Shown here piece after piece: positions 18,696 to 26,793 of a stretch of DNA of 53,548 bases. Within the stretch, counting starts at the first letter, position 1. Each line of letters begins with the position of its first letter. This DNA is from a bacterium (GTDB lineage Bacteria > CSSED10-310 > JAFGSJ01). The stretch covers positions 1-53,548 of the forward strand of contig JAFGSJ010000089.1 in the NCBI GenBank assembly GCA_016934675.1, given 5' to 3'. The notes below the pieces were generated by a model that did not search any database, was not told the DNA's origin, and saw only the letters and a program-made list of their open reading frames with translations. A program made the position numbers and the translations under genes.

Positions 18696-19781
18696 ATGAC
18701 CGCTCACGAAATGTCAATTAGAAGTTATATCGGTATGTTGCACAACCTTCGGCTTCCGGCCATGATTTTTGATAAACAGATGAAACTGGTGGGAACAAAT
18801 ATGGCCTTTCAGGCACTCTTCCAGGTCAGGGAAACCGATCTGATCGCTGGCGGAGCAGAGGATTTCTTCAAACATGATCTGTGGGACAAACTGCAGTGCT
18901 TACCAGATGAAGGTGAGGACCAGTCCAGCACTGCAGGACAACTGGTCGAAGTTGAAATGGAACGCGAGGGAAAGTTCTATAAACTCACTTTGGCACCGAT
19001 CAAGGACAAGGATGCATTCGTCATCGGCTACCTGCTCTTTTTTATCGATATGACCCGCGAGAAGATGTTGGAGCAGGTCCGTGCCGATTTCACTTCCATG
19101 ATCGTCCATGATTTACGCAGCCCATTGACAGCGGTCATGGGTAATCTTGAGCTGCTTTTCATTGAATTCGAGGAAAACTGTGATCCGGATACCCGTGAAC
19201 TGTTTCAGGATTCCATAGATCAATCGCAGCGTCTGTTGAACATGATCAATGATCTTCTCGATATTTCCAAGATTGAATCGGGTAAATTCACTTTAGTCAA
19301 AGAACAGGTCGATCCCTTGGAGATCATAAAATACTCGGTTCGTTCCATGGAACCTTTGGCTGACAGGGAAAACATCGCCCTCGAACTGACTCTTGACCAG
19401 GATTTATCTCATATTCATGCTGACAAGGACAAACTGATTCAGGTGCTGATCAACCTTATCTCGAATGCCATCAAATTTTCCGGCCCCGGTGATCTGGTCC
19501 AGATTCACGCACGCGAAATCCACAATGGAAATGGCCCTTCCCTTCTCATCTCGATCTCGGACACGGGTGAGGGCATCAAAGCCGAGAACCTGCTCAAGCT
19601 GTTCGAAAAATATCAGCAGGTCGGGAAAAAGAAACAGCGTCTGATTAAGGGGACCGGCCTGGGATTGTTTATTGTCAAGGAATTGATCGAAGCACATGAT
19701 GGGCAGGTCCAGGTCGTCAGTCATTTCGGTAACGGCTCCTGTTTTTCTCTTCTCTTGCCGATCATAGCGCCTCCCACATGA
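18696..19781 (+). CDS. PAS domain-containing sensor histidine kinase
   Basis: This is a soluble 361-aa histidine kinase without membrane segments. A PAS domain occupies about residues 10-120 (MIFDKQMKLVGTNMAFQALF). The HisKA domain follows with the phospho-acceptor in MIVHDLRSPLTAVMGN. The HATPase domain shows the N box LINLISNAIKFS, G1 ISDTGEGI and G2 KGTGLGLFIVKELI. Glycine-rich loops are intact, so it should be active. ATG 18696 follows AAGGAAGCAGG at 18678-18688; a TTG at 18651 overlapping the previous gene is a weaker option. No response regulator is adjacent, so its partner lies elsewhere. Confidence 0.92.
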   Translation: MTAHEMSIRSYIGMLHNLRLPAMIFDKQMKLVGTNMAFQALFQVRETDLIAGGAEDFFKHDLWDKLQCLPDEGEDQSSTAGQLVEVEMEREGKFYKLTLAPIKDKDAFVIGYLLFFIDMTREKMLEQVRADFTSMIVHDLRSPLTAVMGNLELLFIEFEENCDPDTRELFQDSIDQSQRLLNMINDLLDISKIESGKFTLVKEQVDPLEIIKYSVRSMEPLADRENIALELTLDQDLSHIHADKDKLIQVLINLISNAIKFSGPGDLVQIHAREIHNGNGPSLLISISDTGEGIKAENLLKLFEKYQQVGKKKQRLIKGTGLGLFIVKELIEAHDGQVQVVSHFGNGSCFSLLLPIIAPPT

Positions 19782-19803
19782 CCTCCTCCGCTGGATAAGA
19801 AAA

Positions 19804-20712
19804 ATGAAGGTCGATAAGAACCAGGCCAATTTTCAGCCCGCGCATCTGTGTCGATCCAGGTCATTATCCAGGTACTTGTGTGCAGCGATTACCTCTTCTC
19901 GAGCGATCACCCGTGTAGTTTTGCTGATTTTACTCTTTTTTCTTCTTTCTCAAACCATTTCTGTCTGGTCAGATGAGAATGCGGCCATGGCACAACAGAC
20001 CAATGTCCAGGATATGCCATCCCAACATTTCCTGATTGATAGTATCGCTGCAGTGGTCAATGGAAACGTTATCACGATCTCTCAGTTATTTCGCACGTTA
20101 CGCTGGAAGAAAATACTCGAACCACAATTGTATGACCATCAGGATGATCAAAGCAGCATCAAAGTGATACTCGAGACATATATTGATCAAACCCTGCTGG
20201 TCCAGGAAATCAATCGAACACAGTTTCTGACGGTGCCGAAATATGTGATCGATACACGCTTTACTGAATATGCCAAGCAATTCGGGTCCGAGCAGGACTT
20301 CGTCACCATGCTCAGCACAATTGGTTTTTCCCGGGAAGAATTTTATCTCTATCTATGGCGTGAATCGATGATCAACCGCTATGCCCATCAGAAATTTGGG
20401 AGCAGGATTCAGATGAAAGACAGTGAAATCCTCGAATATCTCCATCAGCATTATGGTGAGTATGGTTTAAGCCAGGCTGCGCTCGAGCAGCCGGAGTCGA
20501 TACGTGTTCAACCTGTCTGGGAGCAGGCTGAGCGAGATCTTTTTCAAAAACGACTCAAAACCGTAATCCGGGAAAAATTGGACCAGATGCGAGCCCAGGC
20601 GGAGATCAGAATTTTTTTCCCAGGGCCATCGGCTCCACCCGATGAGGCCCGGCAGGAAAGCGTTCCGGGACTCGAGTCGGACGAGAAAGCACAGATCAAT
20701 CAGGATCATTGA
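19804..20712 (+). CDS. SurA N-domain-like periplasmic protein lacking a PPIase domain
   Basis: This 302-aa exported protein has an N-terminal hydrophobic segment (about residues 37-52, RVVLLILLFFLLSQ) after an unusually long basic lead. The mature region begins with the SurA N-terminal pattern IDSIAAVVNGNVITISQL and continues through LETYIDQTLLVQEINR and the helical GFSREEFYLYLWRESMI. SurA and related chaperones normally have one or two parvulin domains between the N-terminal and C-terminal helices; none is present here. It probably acts as a chaperone only, for outer-membrane or secreted proteins. The C-terminal 40 residues are Pro/Glu-rich and variable. Confidence 0.75.
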   Translation: MKVDKNQANFQPAHLCRSRSLSRYLCAAITSSRAITRVVLLILLFFLLSQTISVWSDENAAMAQQTNVQDMPSQHFLIDSIAAVVNGNVITISQLFRTLRWKKILEPQLYDHQDDQSSIKVILETYIDQTLLVQEINRTQFLTVPKYVIDTRFTEYAKQFGSEQDFVTMLSTIGFSREEFYLYLWRESMINRYAHQKFGSRIQMKDSEILEYLHQHYGEYGLSQAALEQPESIRVQPVWEQAERDLFQKRLKTVIREKLDQMRAQAEIRIFFPGPSAPPDEARQESVPGLESDEKAQINQDH

Positions 20713-20756
20713 GTTGAAATCGACGCAGGTCGAACAATACAGGAGGTTTGCCCGAC

Positions 20757-21335
20757 ATGATCACAAAGCTGGACATAGAACAGGTATTTGCCGAACAATT
20801 GAAACTCGTAAGCGACCATGATTTACGTGACAAAACCGTCATGCTTTGGGTCGATATGTGTGCCAAAGGGGGATGGCGATCACTCACTGAACTCGAGGCC
20901 ATGCCTTTTACTCTCTTGACAAACGCTCGAGGTATTTCTTTTCTGGAACACACCATAGCCGTGACCGAGGGGGCCTATGCCCTGGGAAAAGCGATGCAGA
21001 AAGCATATAAAAAGATGCCCTACACCATTGATTTTGATCGGTTGGTTGTCGGGGGCCTGCTTCACGATATCGGGAAACTGGTCGAGATTGAATCTGATGG
21101 GCAGGGCGGTTATCGAAAGAGTTTTTACGGTCGCTGCACTCGCCATCCCATTTCAGGTGCAATTGAAGCTGGTCAAGCCGGTTTTGGCCATGAAATATTG
21201 AACATCATCGCCTGCCATGCCAAGGAAGGCGAGAACCGACCCCAAGTAATCGAAACGGTCCTGATTCATCAAGCTGATTTTGCCACATTCGATCCATTGA
21301 CTATGCTGGAAAAAGGTTTATTGATTCAATCCTGA
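20757..21335 (+). CDS. HD domain phosphohydrolase-like protein
   Basis: The 192-aa protein has an HD-superfamily metal site: His in FLEHTIAVTE, the HD pair in GGLLHDIGKLVEIE, and later His/Asp in ARRHP-like GRCTRHPISGA and LIHQADFATFD. HD proteins hydrolyse phosphate esters of nucleotides or second messengers; the substrate here cannot be told. AGGAGG at 20741-20746 gives a 10-nt spacer to ATG 20757, so the TTG at 20748 is rejected. It lies between the SurA-like gene and the aconitase-family gene. The 139-bp gap after it contains a small hairpin (GGCAT/ATGCC, 21351-21366). Confidence 0.82.
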   Translation: MITKLDIEQVFAEQLKLVSDHDLRDKTVMLWVDMCAKGGWRSLTELEAMPFTLLTNARGISFLEHTIAVTEGAYALGKAMQKAYKKMPYTIDFDRLVVGGLLHDIGKLVEIESDGQGGYRKSFYGRCTRHPISGAIEAGQAGFGHEILNIIACHAKEGENRPQVIETVLIHQADFATFDPLTMLEKGLLIQS

Positions 21336-21474
21336 AGTTGAAACATGCAAGGCATCGCCCCATGCCGAAAGACTGTGACATCCAAAGACAGGCCGGCTGG
21401 CAGCGAGACAGACTCGGGGACGCTAAAAAAGCACCTGACCGACGGAGTGTTCGGAAGGGAAGGAGTAATTGTTC

Positions 21475-23325
21475 ATGGCTCAAACGATGATCGAAAAAAT
21501 AATCAGTGAACATTGTGGCACGCACGTCAAACCTGGTGAAATCGTTGAATTAATCATCGACACTCGTGTTGCCCGCGATTTCGGGGGGGCCAATGTTGTC
21601 CGCCACCTTATCGATAACAATTTAGAGATCTCCGATCATAGTCGGACTTATTTCACCTTTGACTGTAATCCGGGTGGATCGGACCAGAAATACGCTTCAA
21701 ATCAGCATTTCTGTCGACGGTATGCCCGTGAGCACGATATCCGGGTTTTTGATATTCAACAGGGAATCGGGACCCATATCGCCATTGATGAGGGTTTGGT
21801 CCTTCCGGGAGAAACATTTGTTTCGACTGATTCCCACGCAAACATACTTGGGGCGATCGGGGCTTTTGGTCAAGGCATGGGCGATCAGGATATTGCCTAT
21901 GCTTTTGCTCAGGGCAAGGTCTGGTTCCAGGTCCCGCCCTCAATCAGGATTGAATTGACCGGGACGGTATCCGGTCAGATCACTGCCAAAGATATTACCC
22001 TGAGATTGCTGGAACACTTTGGTGCAAGCGGTTTGTTGGGTTATGCCGCGGAGATGTCCGGTCCACTTGTTGACCGGATGTCCCTTTCAGACCGGATCAC
22101 ACTTGCCTCGATGGCCACAGAAATGGCTGGGATCATCATCCTTTTCCCACCAAATGAGCGGGTCCTGAACGAATTACCGCTCCGTCAGGGCAAAGTAGGC
22201 CGTGTGTTCCTGGCTGATGAGGCGGCCAGCTATAGTGATATCGTTAAACTCGATTTAACCGGGTTGGAACCAATGGCGGCCCGACCCGGTCACCCCGAGG
22301 ATGTCGTTCCGGTCAATACGCTGGCGGGTATACCCATTGACTCAGGTTTCATCGGCTCCTGCACCAATGGGCGCTACGAGGATATGTGCCGAGCTGCGGC
22401 CCTGCTGCAGGGTAAAAGGCTGCCTGACCATATAATCTTGAAGATTGTCCCGGCCACAGACAGAATCTGGCGCAAATGTCTGGCCGAGGGACTCATAACC
22501 ATATTCAAGGAAGCGGGCGCTTTGGTTGGGAATCCCGGCTGTGCGGGTTGTGCTGCCGGTCAAATCGGTCAAAACGGACCACAGGAAGTCACGATCAGTT
22601 CCGGTAACCGCAATTTCCTCGGGAAGCAAGGCAAAGGAGATGTTTATCTTGCTTCGCCTGATACCGTGGTTGCCTCGGCTTTAGCTGGCGCGATCTGTTC
22701 AGCCAGCTTGCTACCCGAATTTCTCCGTAAGAATAAAAAAGGAACACAGCGAGTGACTATTCCATCCGAACGATCGGTCGACTCGACGGTCCGTAAATGG
22801 GAAACTGTGCCGTCCCCGACTTCCGGGCAGATCAAGAGTGAGGTCATCTCGGGCAAAGTCTGGGTTATCTCTCAAAACAACATCGACACGGACATGATCT
22901 TCCATAATCAGCACTTGACGGTGACCAATATTGAGGAAATGGGACAATATACCTTTGGGAACTTGAGTGGTTGGGAAGACTTCAGTCAGAAAGCGCAGCC
23001 TGGTGATATTGTTGTAACCGGAGGCAATTTCGGGGCTGGCAGTTCACGTCAACAGGCCGTTGATTGCTTTAAAAGTCTGGGGATCAGTTTGATTGTGGCC
23101 CAATCTTTCGGGGCGATTTACGAGCGGAATGCTATTAATGCCGGTCTGCCACTTCTCAAGGCAGACCTCATTTCAACCCAGCTGGTCAGCGGAGATACCA
23201 TTACCGTTAACCTGTTAACCGGTCTTATTACACTTGTTTCAAGCGGTCATTGTATTCAGGGGACCCCTTTTTCCCAGGTCCAATGGGATATTTTTCAGAG
23301 GGGCGGTTTATTGAAGAGTTCATGA
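21475..23325 (+). CDS. Aconitase-superfamily hydro-lyase, LeuC-LeuD fusion
   Basis: This 616-aa enzyme joins an iron-sulfur catalytic part (about 1-420, LeuC-like) to a C-terminal swivelling domain (about 455-600, LeuD-like). Cluster ligands are seen in GSCTNGRYED and NPGCAGCAAGQ; FVSTDSHANILGAIG is the family active-site stretch. The swivel domain has NIDTDMIF and GGNFGAGSSRQQAV. Such enzymes isomerise or hydrate tricarboxylic or methyl-branched dicarboxylic acids (aconitate, isopropylmalate, homoaconitate, mesaconate, dimethylmaleate). The exact substrate is not readable from sequence. AGGAG at 21461-21465 supports ATG 21475. The adjacent CitD-CitE fusion suggests citrate or citramalate rather than leucine synthesis, because no other leu gene is near. 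Confidence 0.85.
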   Translation: MAQTMIEKIISEHCGTHVKPGEIVELIIDTRVARDFGGANVVRHLIDNNLEISDHSRTYFTFDCNPGGSDQKYASNQHFCRRYAREHDIRVFDIQQGIGTHIAIDEGLVLPGETFVSTDSHANILGAIGAFGQGMGDQDIAYAFAQGKVWFQVPPSIRIELTGTVSGQITAKDITLRLLEHFGASGLLGYAAEMSGPLVDRMSLSDRITLASMATEMAGIIILFPPNERVLNELPLRQGKVGRVFLADEAASYSDIVKLDLTGLEPMAARPGHPEDVVPVNTLAGIPIDSGFIGSCTNGRYEDMCRAAALLQGKRLPDHIILKIVPATDRIWRKCLAEGLITIFKEAGALVGNPGCAGCAAGQIGQNGPQEVTISSGNRNFLGKQGKGDVYLASPDTVVASALAGAICSASLLPEFLRKNKKGTQRVTIPSERSVDSTVRKWETVPSPTSGQIKSEVISGKVWVISQNNIDTDMIFHNQHLTVTNIEEMGQYTFGNLSGWEDFSQKAQPGDIVVTGGNFGAGSSRQQAVDCFKSLGISLIVAQSFGAIYERNAINAGLPLLKADLISTQLVSGDTITVNLLTGLITLVSSGHCIQGTPFSQVQWDIFQRGGLLKSS

Positions 23326-23376
23326 CCTGAACACATTACATTGTGCTCTTTTTATCTCGATCAAGGAGTAAGGAAC

Positions 23377-24609
23377 ATGACGATGGCAGAATGGATGGAA
23401 GCCGGTCAACGCGGCAAAGATGTCCGCTCGGACTGTTGGGTCCGTTATCAACCCCGATCAGAAGGCGGACTTGACCTAACCCTGAACAGCAAAGTCGAGT
23501 CGATGTACGGGACACATATCCGTGTTTTGGCTAAAGAGATACTGGAAACCCTGGGCATCCGCCATGCTCAATTGATCATCGAGGACGCTGGGGCATTACC
23601 CTTTGTCCTTGCCGCCCGGATCGAGACCGTTGTTAAACGAGCACATCCTGAATTGAAGACTTCATTTCTGCCTGAAATGAAAGAATTCTGCCGTGTGCCT
23701 GCCCAACGCGAACGTTTGCGACGATCGCGTCTCTATCTCCCGGGTAATGAACCGAAGTTTTTTATCAATGCCGGTCTTCATGATCCGGACGGTGTCATTC
23801 TGGACCTTGAGGACAGTGTCAGCTATCAGGAAAAAGATGCCGCCCGGATCTTGGTCAGAAACACGCTGCGCCAGGTTGACTTCTATCGCGCCGAACGTAT
23901 GGTCCGAATCAACCAGCTCCCCATGGGACTCGATGATCTCCGGGAAATCGCCTTTCAGAATGTGCATGTTGTGCTGATTCCCAAATGTGAAGATGCCAGC
24001 CAGGTCACCGAAGTCGAACGCATGATTGCTCGAGTCCAACAGGACCATGGCCTTCAGGGACAACCGGTTTATCTCATGCCTATCATCGAAAGTGCTTTGG
24101 GCATCATGAAGGCCTTTGAAATTGCTCGGGCCTCATCGGCTGTCATTGCCCTGACCATTGGGCTCGAAGATTATACCGCTGACCTGGGCGTACCACGAAC
24201 CAATGAAGGTCGCGAAAGTTTCTGGGCCCGTTGCCAAATCGTCAATGCGGCCCGGGCTGCGGGCGTCCAACCTATCGATACTGTCTTCTCGGATGTTGCC
24301 GACATGGACGGTCTGCGTCAAGCTGTTTTGGAAGCCAGGGGCTTGGGCTTTGAAGGTAAAGGCTGCATACACCCCCGCCAGATCAATACCATTCACCAGG
24401 CTTTTGCCCCGACACCAGCCGAGATCGAAAAGGCCCAGAGAATAGTCAGGGCTTTCGATGATGCCCAGAAAGCCGGACTCAGTGTCGTCTCTCTGGGTCG
24501 TAAAATGATCGACCCACCTGTTGTTAAAAGAGCACTCCAGGTCGTAAATCTTGCCATTATGACCGGTCTGCTTCCGCCTGAATGGAAATCACAAGCCCAG
24601 GCCCAATGA
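23377..24609 (+). CDS. CitD-CitE fusion: citrate lyase-type acyl carrier joined to the beta subunit
   Basis: This 410-aa protein joins two subunits that are normally separate. Residues 1-100 resemble the CitD acyl carrier protein: RSDCWVRYQP holds Ser 18, matching the Ser that carries the phosphoribosyl-dephospho-CoA group, and ESMYGTHIRVLAKEILETLG and GALPFVLAARIETVV follow the family pattern. Residues 115-400 are a HpcH/HpaI-CitE lyase with YLPGNEPKF, GVILDLEDSV, VRINQLP, and GLEDYTADLGVPR. The beta subunit cleaves citryl- (or citramalyl-) thioester to oxaloacetate (or pyruvate) and acetyl carrier. The alpha subunit CitF is not in the window. AAGGAG at 23363-23368 selects ATG 23377. It follows the LeuCD-like gene by 51 bp. 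Confidence 0.85.
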   Translation: MTMAEWMEAGQRGKDVRSDCWVRYQPRSEGGLDLTLNSKVESMYGTHIRVLAKEILETLGIRHAQLIIEDAGALPFVLAARIETVVKRAHPELKTSFLPEMKEFCRVPAQRERLRRSRLYLPGNEPKFFINAGLHDPDGVILDLEDSVSYQEKDAARILVRNTLRQVDFYRAERMVRINQLPMGLDDLREIAFQNVHVVLIPKCEDASQVTEVERMIARVQQDHGLQGQPVYLMPIIESALGIMKAFEIARASSAVIALTIGLEDYTADLGVPRTNEGRESFWARCQIVNAARAAGVQPIDTVFSDVADMDGLRQAVLEARGLGFEGKGCIHPRQINTIHQAFAPTPAEIEKAQRIVRAFDDAQKAGLSVVSLGRKMIDPPVVKRALQVVNLAIMTGLLPPEWKSQAQAQ

Positions 24610-24625
24610 TTGACTGCTCGTTTTC

Positions 24626-24678
24626 GGCCTGGGGTAATGTCCCGATGTCAGGCCCACTCGGGCAAAACGCGGCCTGAC
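24626..24678 (+). promoter_or_regulatory. Two mutually exclusive hairpins after the citDE gene
   Basis: GGCCTG (24626-24631) can pair with CAGGCC (24649-24654), with an inner GGG/CCC. The same element, extended to GTCAGGCC (24647-24654), can instead pair with GGCCTGAC (24671-24678), a perfect 8-bp stem with a 16-nt loop. No T-run follows either. Possible roles are 3'-end protection, a non-canonical terminator or a switch; none can be shown. Confidence 0.4.
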
Positions 24679-24728
24679 CGTGCAAACCGGCTGGAGAATG
24701 ACGGGGACCTCAGGGACCGACCTTTTTC

Positions 24729-24757
24729 ATGACTTCTCTTCTAAAATGATGTATATT
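24729..24757 (+). promoter_or_regulatory. Promoter for the MshEN-domain gene
   Basis: ATGACT (24729-24734) and TATATT (24752-24757) are spaced 17 bp, a good sigma70-like match, ending about 38 bases before ATG 24795. It separates this gene from the citDE group. Confidence 0.5.
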
Positions 24758-24794
24758 ATTGAAAAAGCATCTGTCAGCAGGAAAATGTCTGCCT

Positions 24795-25532
24795 ATGGAA
24801 CATCGGGAAAAACTTGGAGAAATACTGATAAAAGCGGGATTAATCTCGGAAATCCAATTACGGTCCGGTTTGGCATATCAAAGACAATGGGGAACACAAC
24901 TCGGTGAAGCCCTGATATCACTCGGTTTCATTTCTGAAGTTGAACTCCTGAAAATACTGGCCCAGCAACTCCAGATTCCTGCCGTCAATCTGGCGAAGAC
25001 CTTCGTCTCTGATGAAACACTGAAAATTATCTCCCCAAATTTCGCTCAAAGACACGCGATTATTCCCTTGGGCAAAAAAACCAGCAAGGGACAGGAAGTC
25101 CTCTTGGTTGCCACATCCGATCCGACCAATCTCAGCTTGCTCGATGAAATCAAATTCATGATCAATCTGCCTGTCCGTTTTGTGGTGGCCACCCGATCCA
25201 GTATCATCAAAGCCATCAATAAATTCTATTTCAAGGAAAAAGTGGATTTTTCTCAAACCGATGAAAGTCTGGTGGCAAAACTCAATAAAATGAACGAGGG
25301 AGATTTGGTCCTGACCAAGGACGATTCCGCTTCAGTTTTTCAGATCGATCTCGCCCAAACTGCACCTGAACCGAAACAAGAATCAAAACAACAGCCGACA
25401 CTACTTCAGCAACAGGCCACTTTAGCTTCAAAATCAGGCGTTTCCCGTGAGTTCCAAGCCCTGCTTAAACTCCTGATTAAAAAGGGCTTGATTACTCGGA
25501 CCGAATATATCAACGAATTGAAGAAGATGTAG
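24795..25532 (+). CDS. Orphan MshEN/GspE N-terminal domain protein
   Basis: The protein has 245 aa. It carries the type II secretion/type IV pilus ATPase N-terminal fold (MshEN): EKLGEILIKAGLISEIQL, then GTQLGEALISLGFISE, and LLKILAQQLQIPAVNL, followed by HAIIPLGKK and VATSDPTNLSLLDEIKF. In GspE/PilB this region is followed by the ATPase; here no ATPase is present, and the C-terminus is a polar linker plus a short helix pair (LLKLLIKKGLITRTEYINEL). MshEN domains bind cyclic-di-GMP in some proteins. It may act as a free regulatory domain. The ATG at 24795 is preferred by similarity, although AGGA lies 12 bases upstream. It converges on the NifU-like gene ten bases away. Confidence 0.75.
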   Translation: MEHREKLGEILIKAGLISEIQLRSGLAYQRQWGTQLGEALISLGFISEVELLKILAQQLQIPAVNLAKTFVSDETLKIISPNFAQRHAIIPLGKKTSKGQEVLLVATSDPTNLSLLDEIKFMINLPVRFVVATRSSIIKAINKFYFKEKVDFSQTDESLVAKLNKMNEGDLVLTKDDSASVFQIDLAQTAPEPKQESKQQPTLLQQQATLASKSGVSREFQALLKLLIKKGLITRTEYINELKKM

Positions 25533-25542
25533 TGTCCCCGGT

Positions 25543-25761
25543 TTAGACGGCAACCACTTCTTTGATCTCAGGGACATTCTGGCGGATGATCCTTTCAACA
25601 CCGGCCTTTAAGGTCATCTGGGCCATGGGACAACCATGACATGCACCGGTGAGTTTGACCTTGACCACGCCATCCTGAACATCAACGAGCTCGACATTGC
25701 CACCATCCATCATCAGCGATGGTCGGATCAAATCCAATGCTTTTTCCACTTTTTCTTTCAT
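25543..25761 (-). CDS. NifU-like C-terminal (Nfu) iron-sulfur scaffold protein
   Basis: This 72-aa protein consists only of the Nfu domain: LIRPSLMMDGGNVELVDV, then the cluster-binding GACHGCPMAQMTL. Nfu proteins assemble or deliver [4Fe-4S] clusters; the adjacent aconitase-family enzyme at 21475 is an obvious candidate client, though that is inference. The start has AAGGA with a 7-nt spacer. It lies on the minus strand, convergent with the MshEN gene (10-bp gap) and divergent from the SDR gene. Confidence 0.92.
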   Translation of the reverse strand: MKEKVEKALDLIRPSLMMDGGNVELVDVQDGVVKVKLTGACHGCPMAQMTLKAGVERIIRQNVPEIKEVVAV

Positions 25762-25833
25762 TTCTCTATCCTTTCAGTAGGTTTTTTATTCAGATTAGAC
25801 GCTTTCATAAATGACACCATAGTACCTAATCCA

Positions 25834-25867
25834 GACCAATCTCCTTTTCAAGATTGGTCCCTTTTTC
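25834..25867 (+). terminator. Strong plus-strand intrinsic terminator in a divergent intergenic region
   Basis: A perfect 9-bp stem, GACCAATCT (25834-25842) with AGATTGGTC (25851-25859), has an 8-nt loop and is followed by CCTTTTTC. In the plus direction this is a textbook intrinsic terminator. The nearest upstream plus-strand gene is the MshEN gene, so its transcript would run antisense through the NifU-like gene before ending here. Alternatively it isolates the SDR promoter just downstream. Confidence 0.7.
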
Positions 25868-25901
25868 CTATTCGAACAATCGGTCAATTCGAAACGCATG
25901 A

Positions 25902-25931
25902 TTGGTGTAATTTGGAAAATTCCGCTATATT
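25902..25931 (+). promoter_or_regulatory. Possible promoter for the SDR-neuB-neuC operon
   Basis: TTGGTG and TATATT are spaced by 18 bp, directly after the plus-strand terminator and about 55 bases before the SDR start at 25987. The -35 is weak and the -10 good. Confidence 0.4.
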
Positions 25932-25986
25932 AAGCTCAAGTGAGAATGAGGGACACGATGAGTGGTATGAGAGAGGAGAGTGTGAC

Positions 25987-26793
25987 TTGAGGACTGTCCA
26001 ACAACTTATGGATTTATCCGGACGGGTGGCGTTAATAACGGGAGGGGCCGGACATATCGGTCAAGTCATAGCGGCCGCCCTGCTCGAAGCCGGTGCCACG
26101 GTGGCCCTGTGTGATCGAGATGAACCGGGGCTCGAGCGGGTTTGTTCAACATTGAGCTCACAGTTCAGCTCGGGCGAGCTGGACTATTTCAGGGTCGATT
26201 TCTTGGATGAAAACGAGACCCGAGGGCTGATTTCGAAGACAATGCAACGATTTCAAAAGCTCCAGATCATCGTTCATTGTGCGGCATTTGTGGGAACGAC
26301 TGAATATCCGGGTTGGGCGGAATATCTGGACAGACAGTCAGTTGCGGCTTGGGATGCGGCTTTACGGGTTAATGTGACCGCAGCTTTTGTCATGACCCAG
26401 GAAGCAGCACCCGTTTTAAAGCAGCAACAGGGGAGTTCTGTTGTCTATATCTCATCGATTTATGGTTTATGCGGTCCGGATATGTCGCTGTATGAGGGGA
26501 CGGCCATGAAGCATCCGGCCGCTTATGGAGTCAGTAAAGCAGGTCTGTTGCAGTTGGCCCGTTTTTTTGCCACGACTTTGGCTCCCGAGGTCCGGGTCAA
26601 TGCCATCAGTCCTGGTGGCATCTGGCGTCGGCAACCTGAAGCCTTTCATACCCGTTATAAAGTCCGGACCCCGCTCGGTCGGATGGGCGTCGAGGAAGAC
26701 TTGAAGGGGGCTGTGCTCTATTTAGCGAGTGATCTGTCAAGTTATGTAACCGGACAAAATCTGGTTGTTGATGGGGGCTGGTGCGCATGGTAA
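25987..26793 (+). CDS. SDR family oxidoreductase in a sialic-acid-type locus
   Basis: The 268-aa short-chain dehydrogenase has the Rossmann motif GGAGHIG, Asp at the end of the second strand (LCDRDEP), catalytic Ser in ISSIYG and YGVSKAG (Tyr/Lys), and a C-terminal SSYVTGQNLVVDGGW. It should be NAD(P)-dependent. Similar SDRs occur beside neuB in nonulosonic-acid gene clusters, where they modify sugar precursors. I place the start at TTG 25987 because GAGAGGAGAG precedes it with a good spacer and the N-terminus (RTVQQLMDLSGRVALITGG) fits SDR homologs; ATG 26008 is an alternative. Its stop overlaps the neuB start. Confidence 0.85.
   Translation: MRTVQQLMDLSGRVALITGGAGHIGQVIAAALLEAGATVALCDRDEPGLERVCSTLSSQFSSGELDYFRVDFLDENETRGLISKTMQRFQKLQIIVHCAAFVGTTEYPGWAEYLDRQSVAAWDAALRVNVTAAFVMTQEAAPVLKQQQGSSVVYISSIYGLCGPDMSLYEGTAMKHPAAYGVSKAGLLQLARFFATTLAPEVRVNAISPGGIWRRQPEAFHTRYKVRTPLGRMGVEEDLKGAVLYLASDLSSYVTGQNLVVDGGWCAW

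Noticed and set aside
21475..23325. Leucine-biosynthesis isopropylmalate dehydratase
   Set aside because: No leuA or leuB is nearby and the gene is paired with CitD-CitE; the substrate stays open, so no leu symbol was given.
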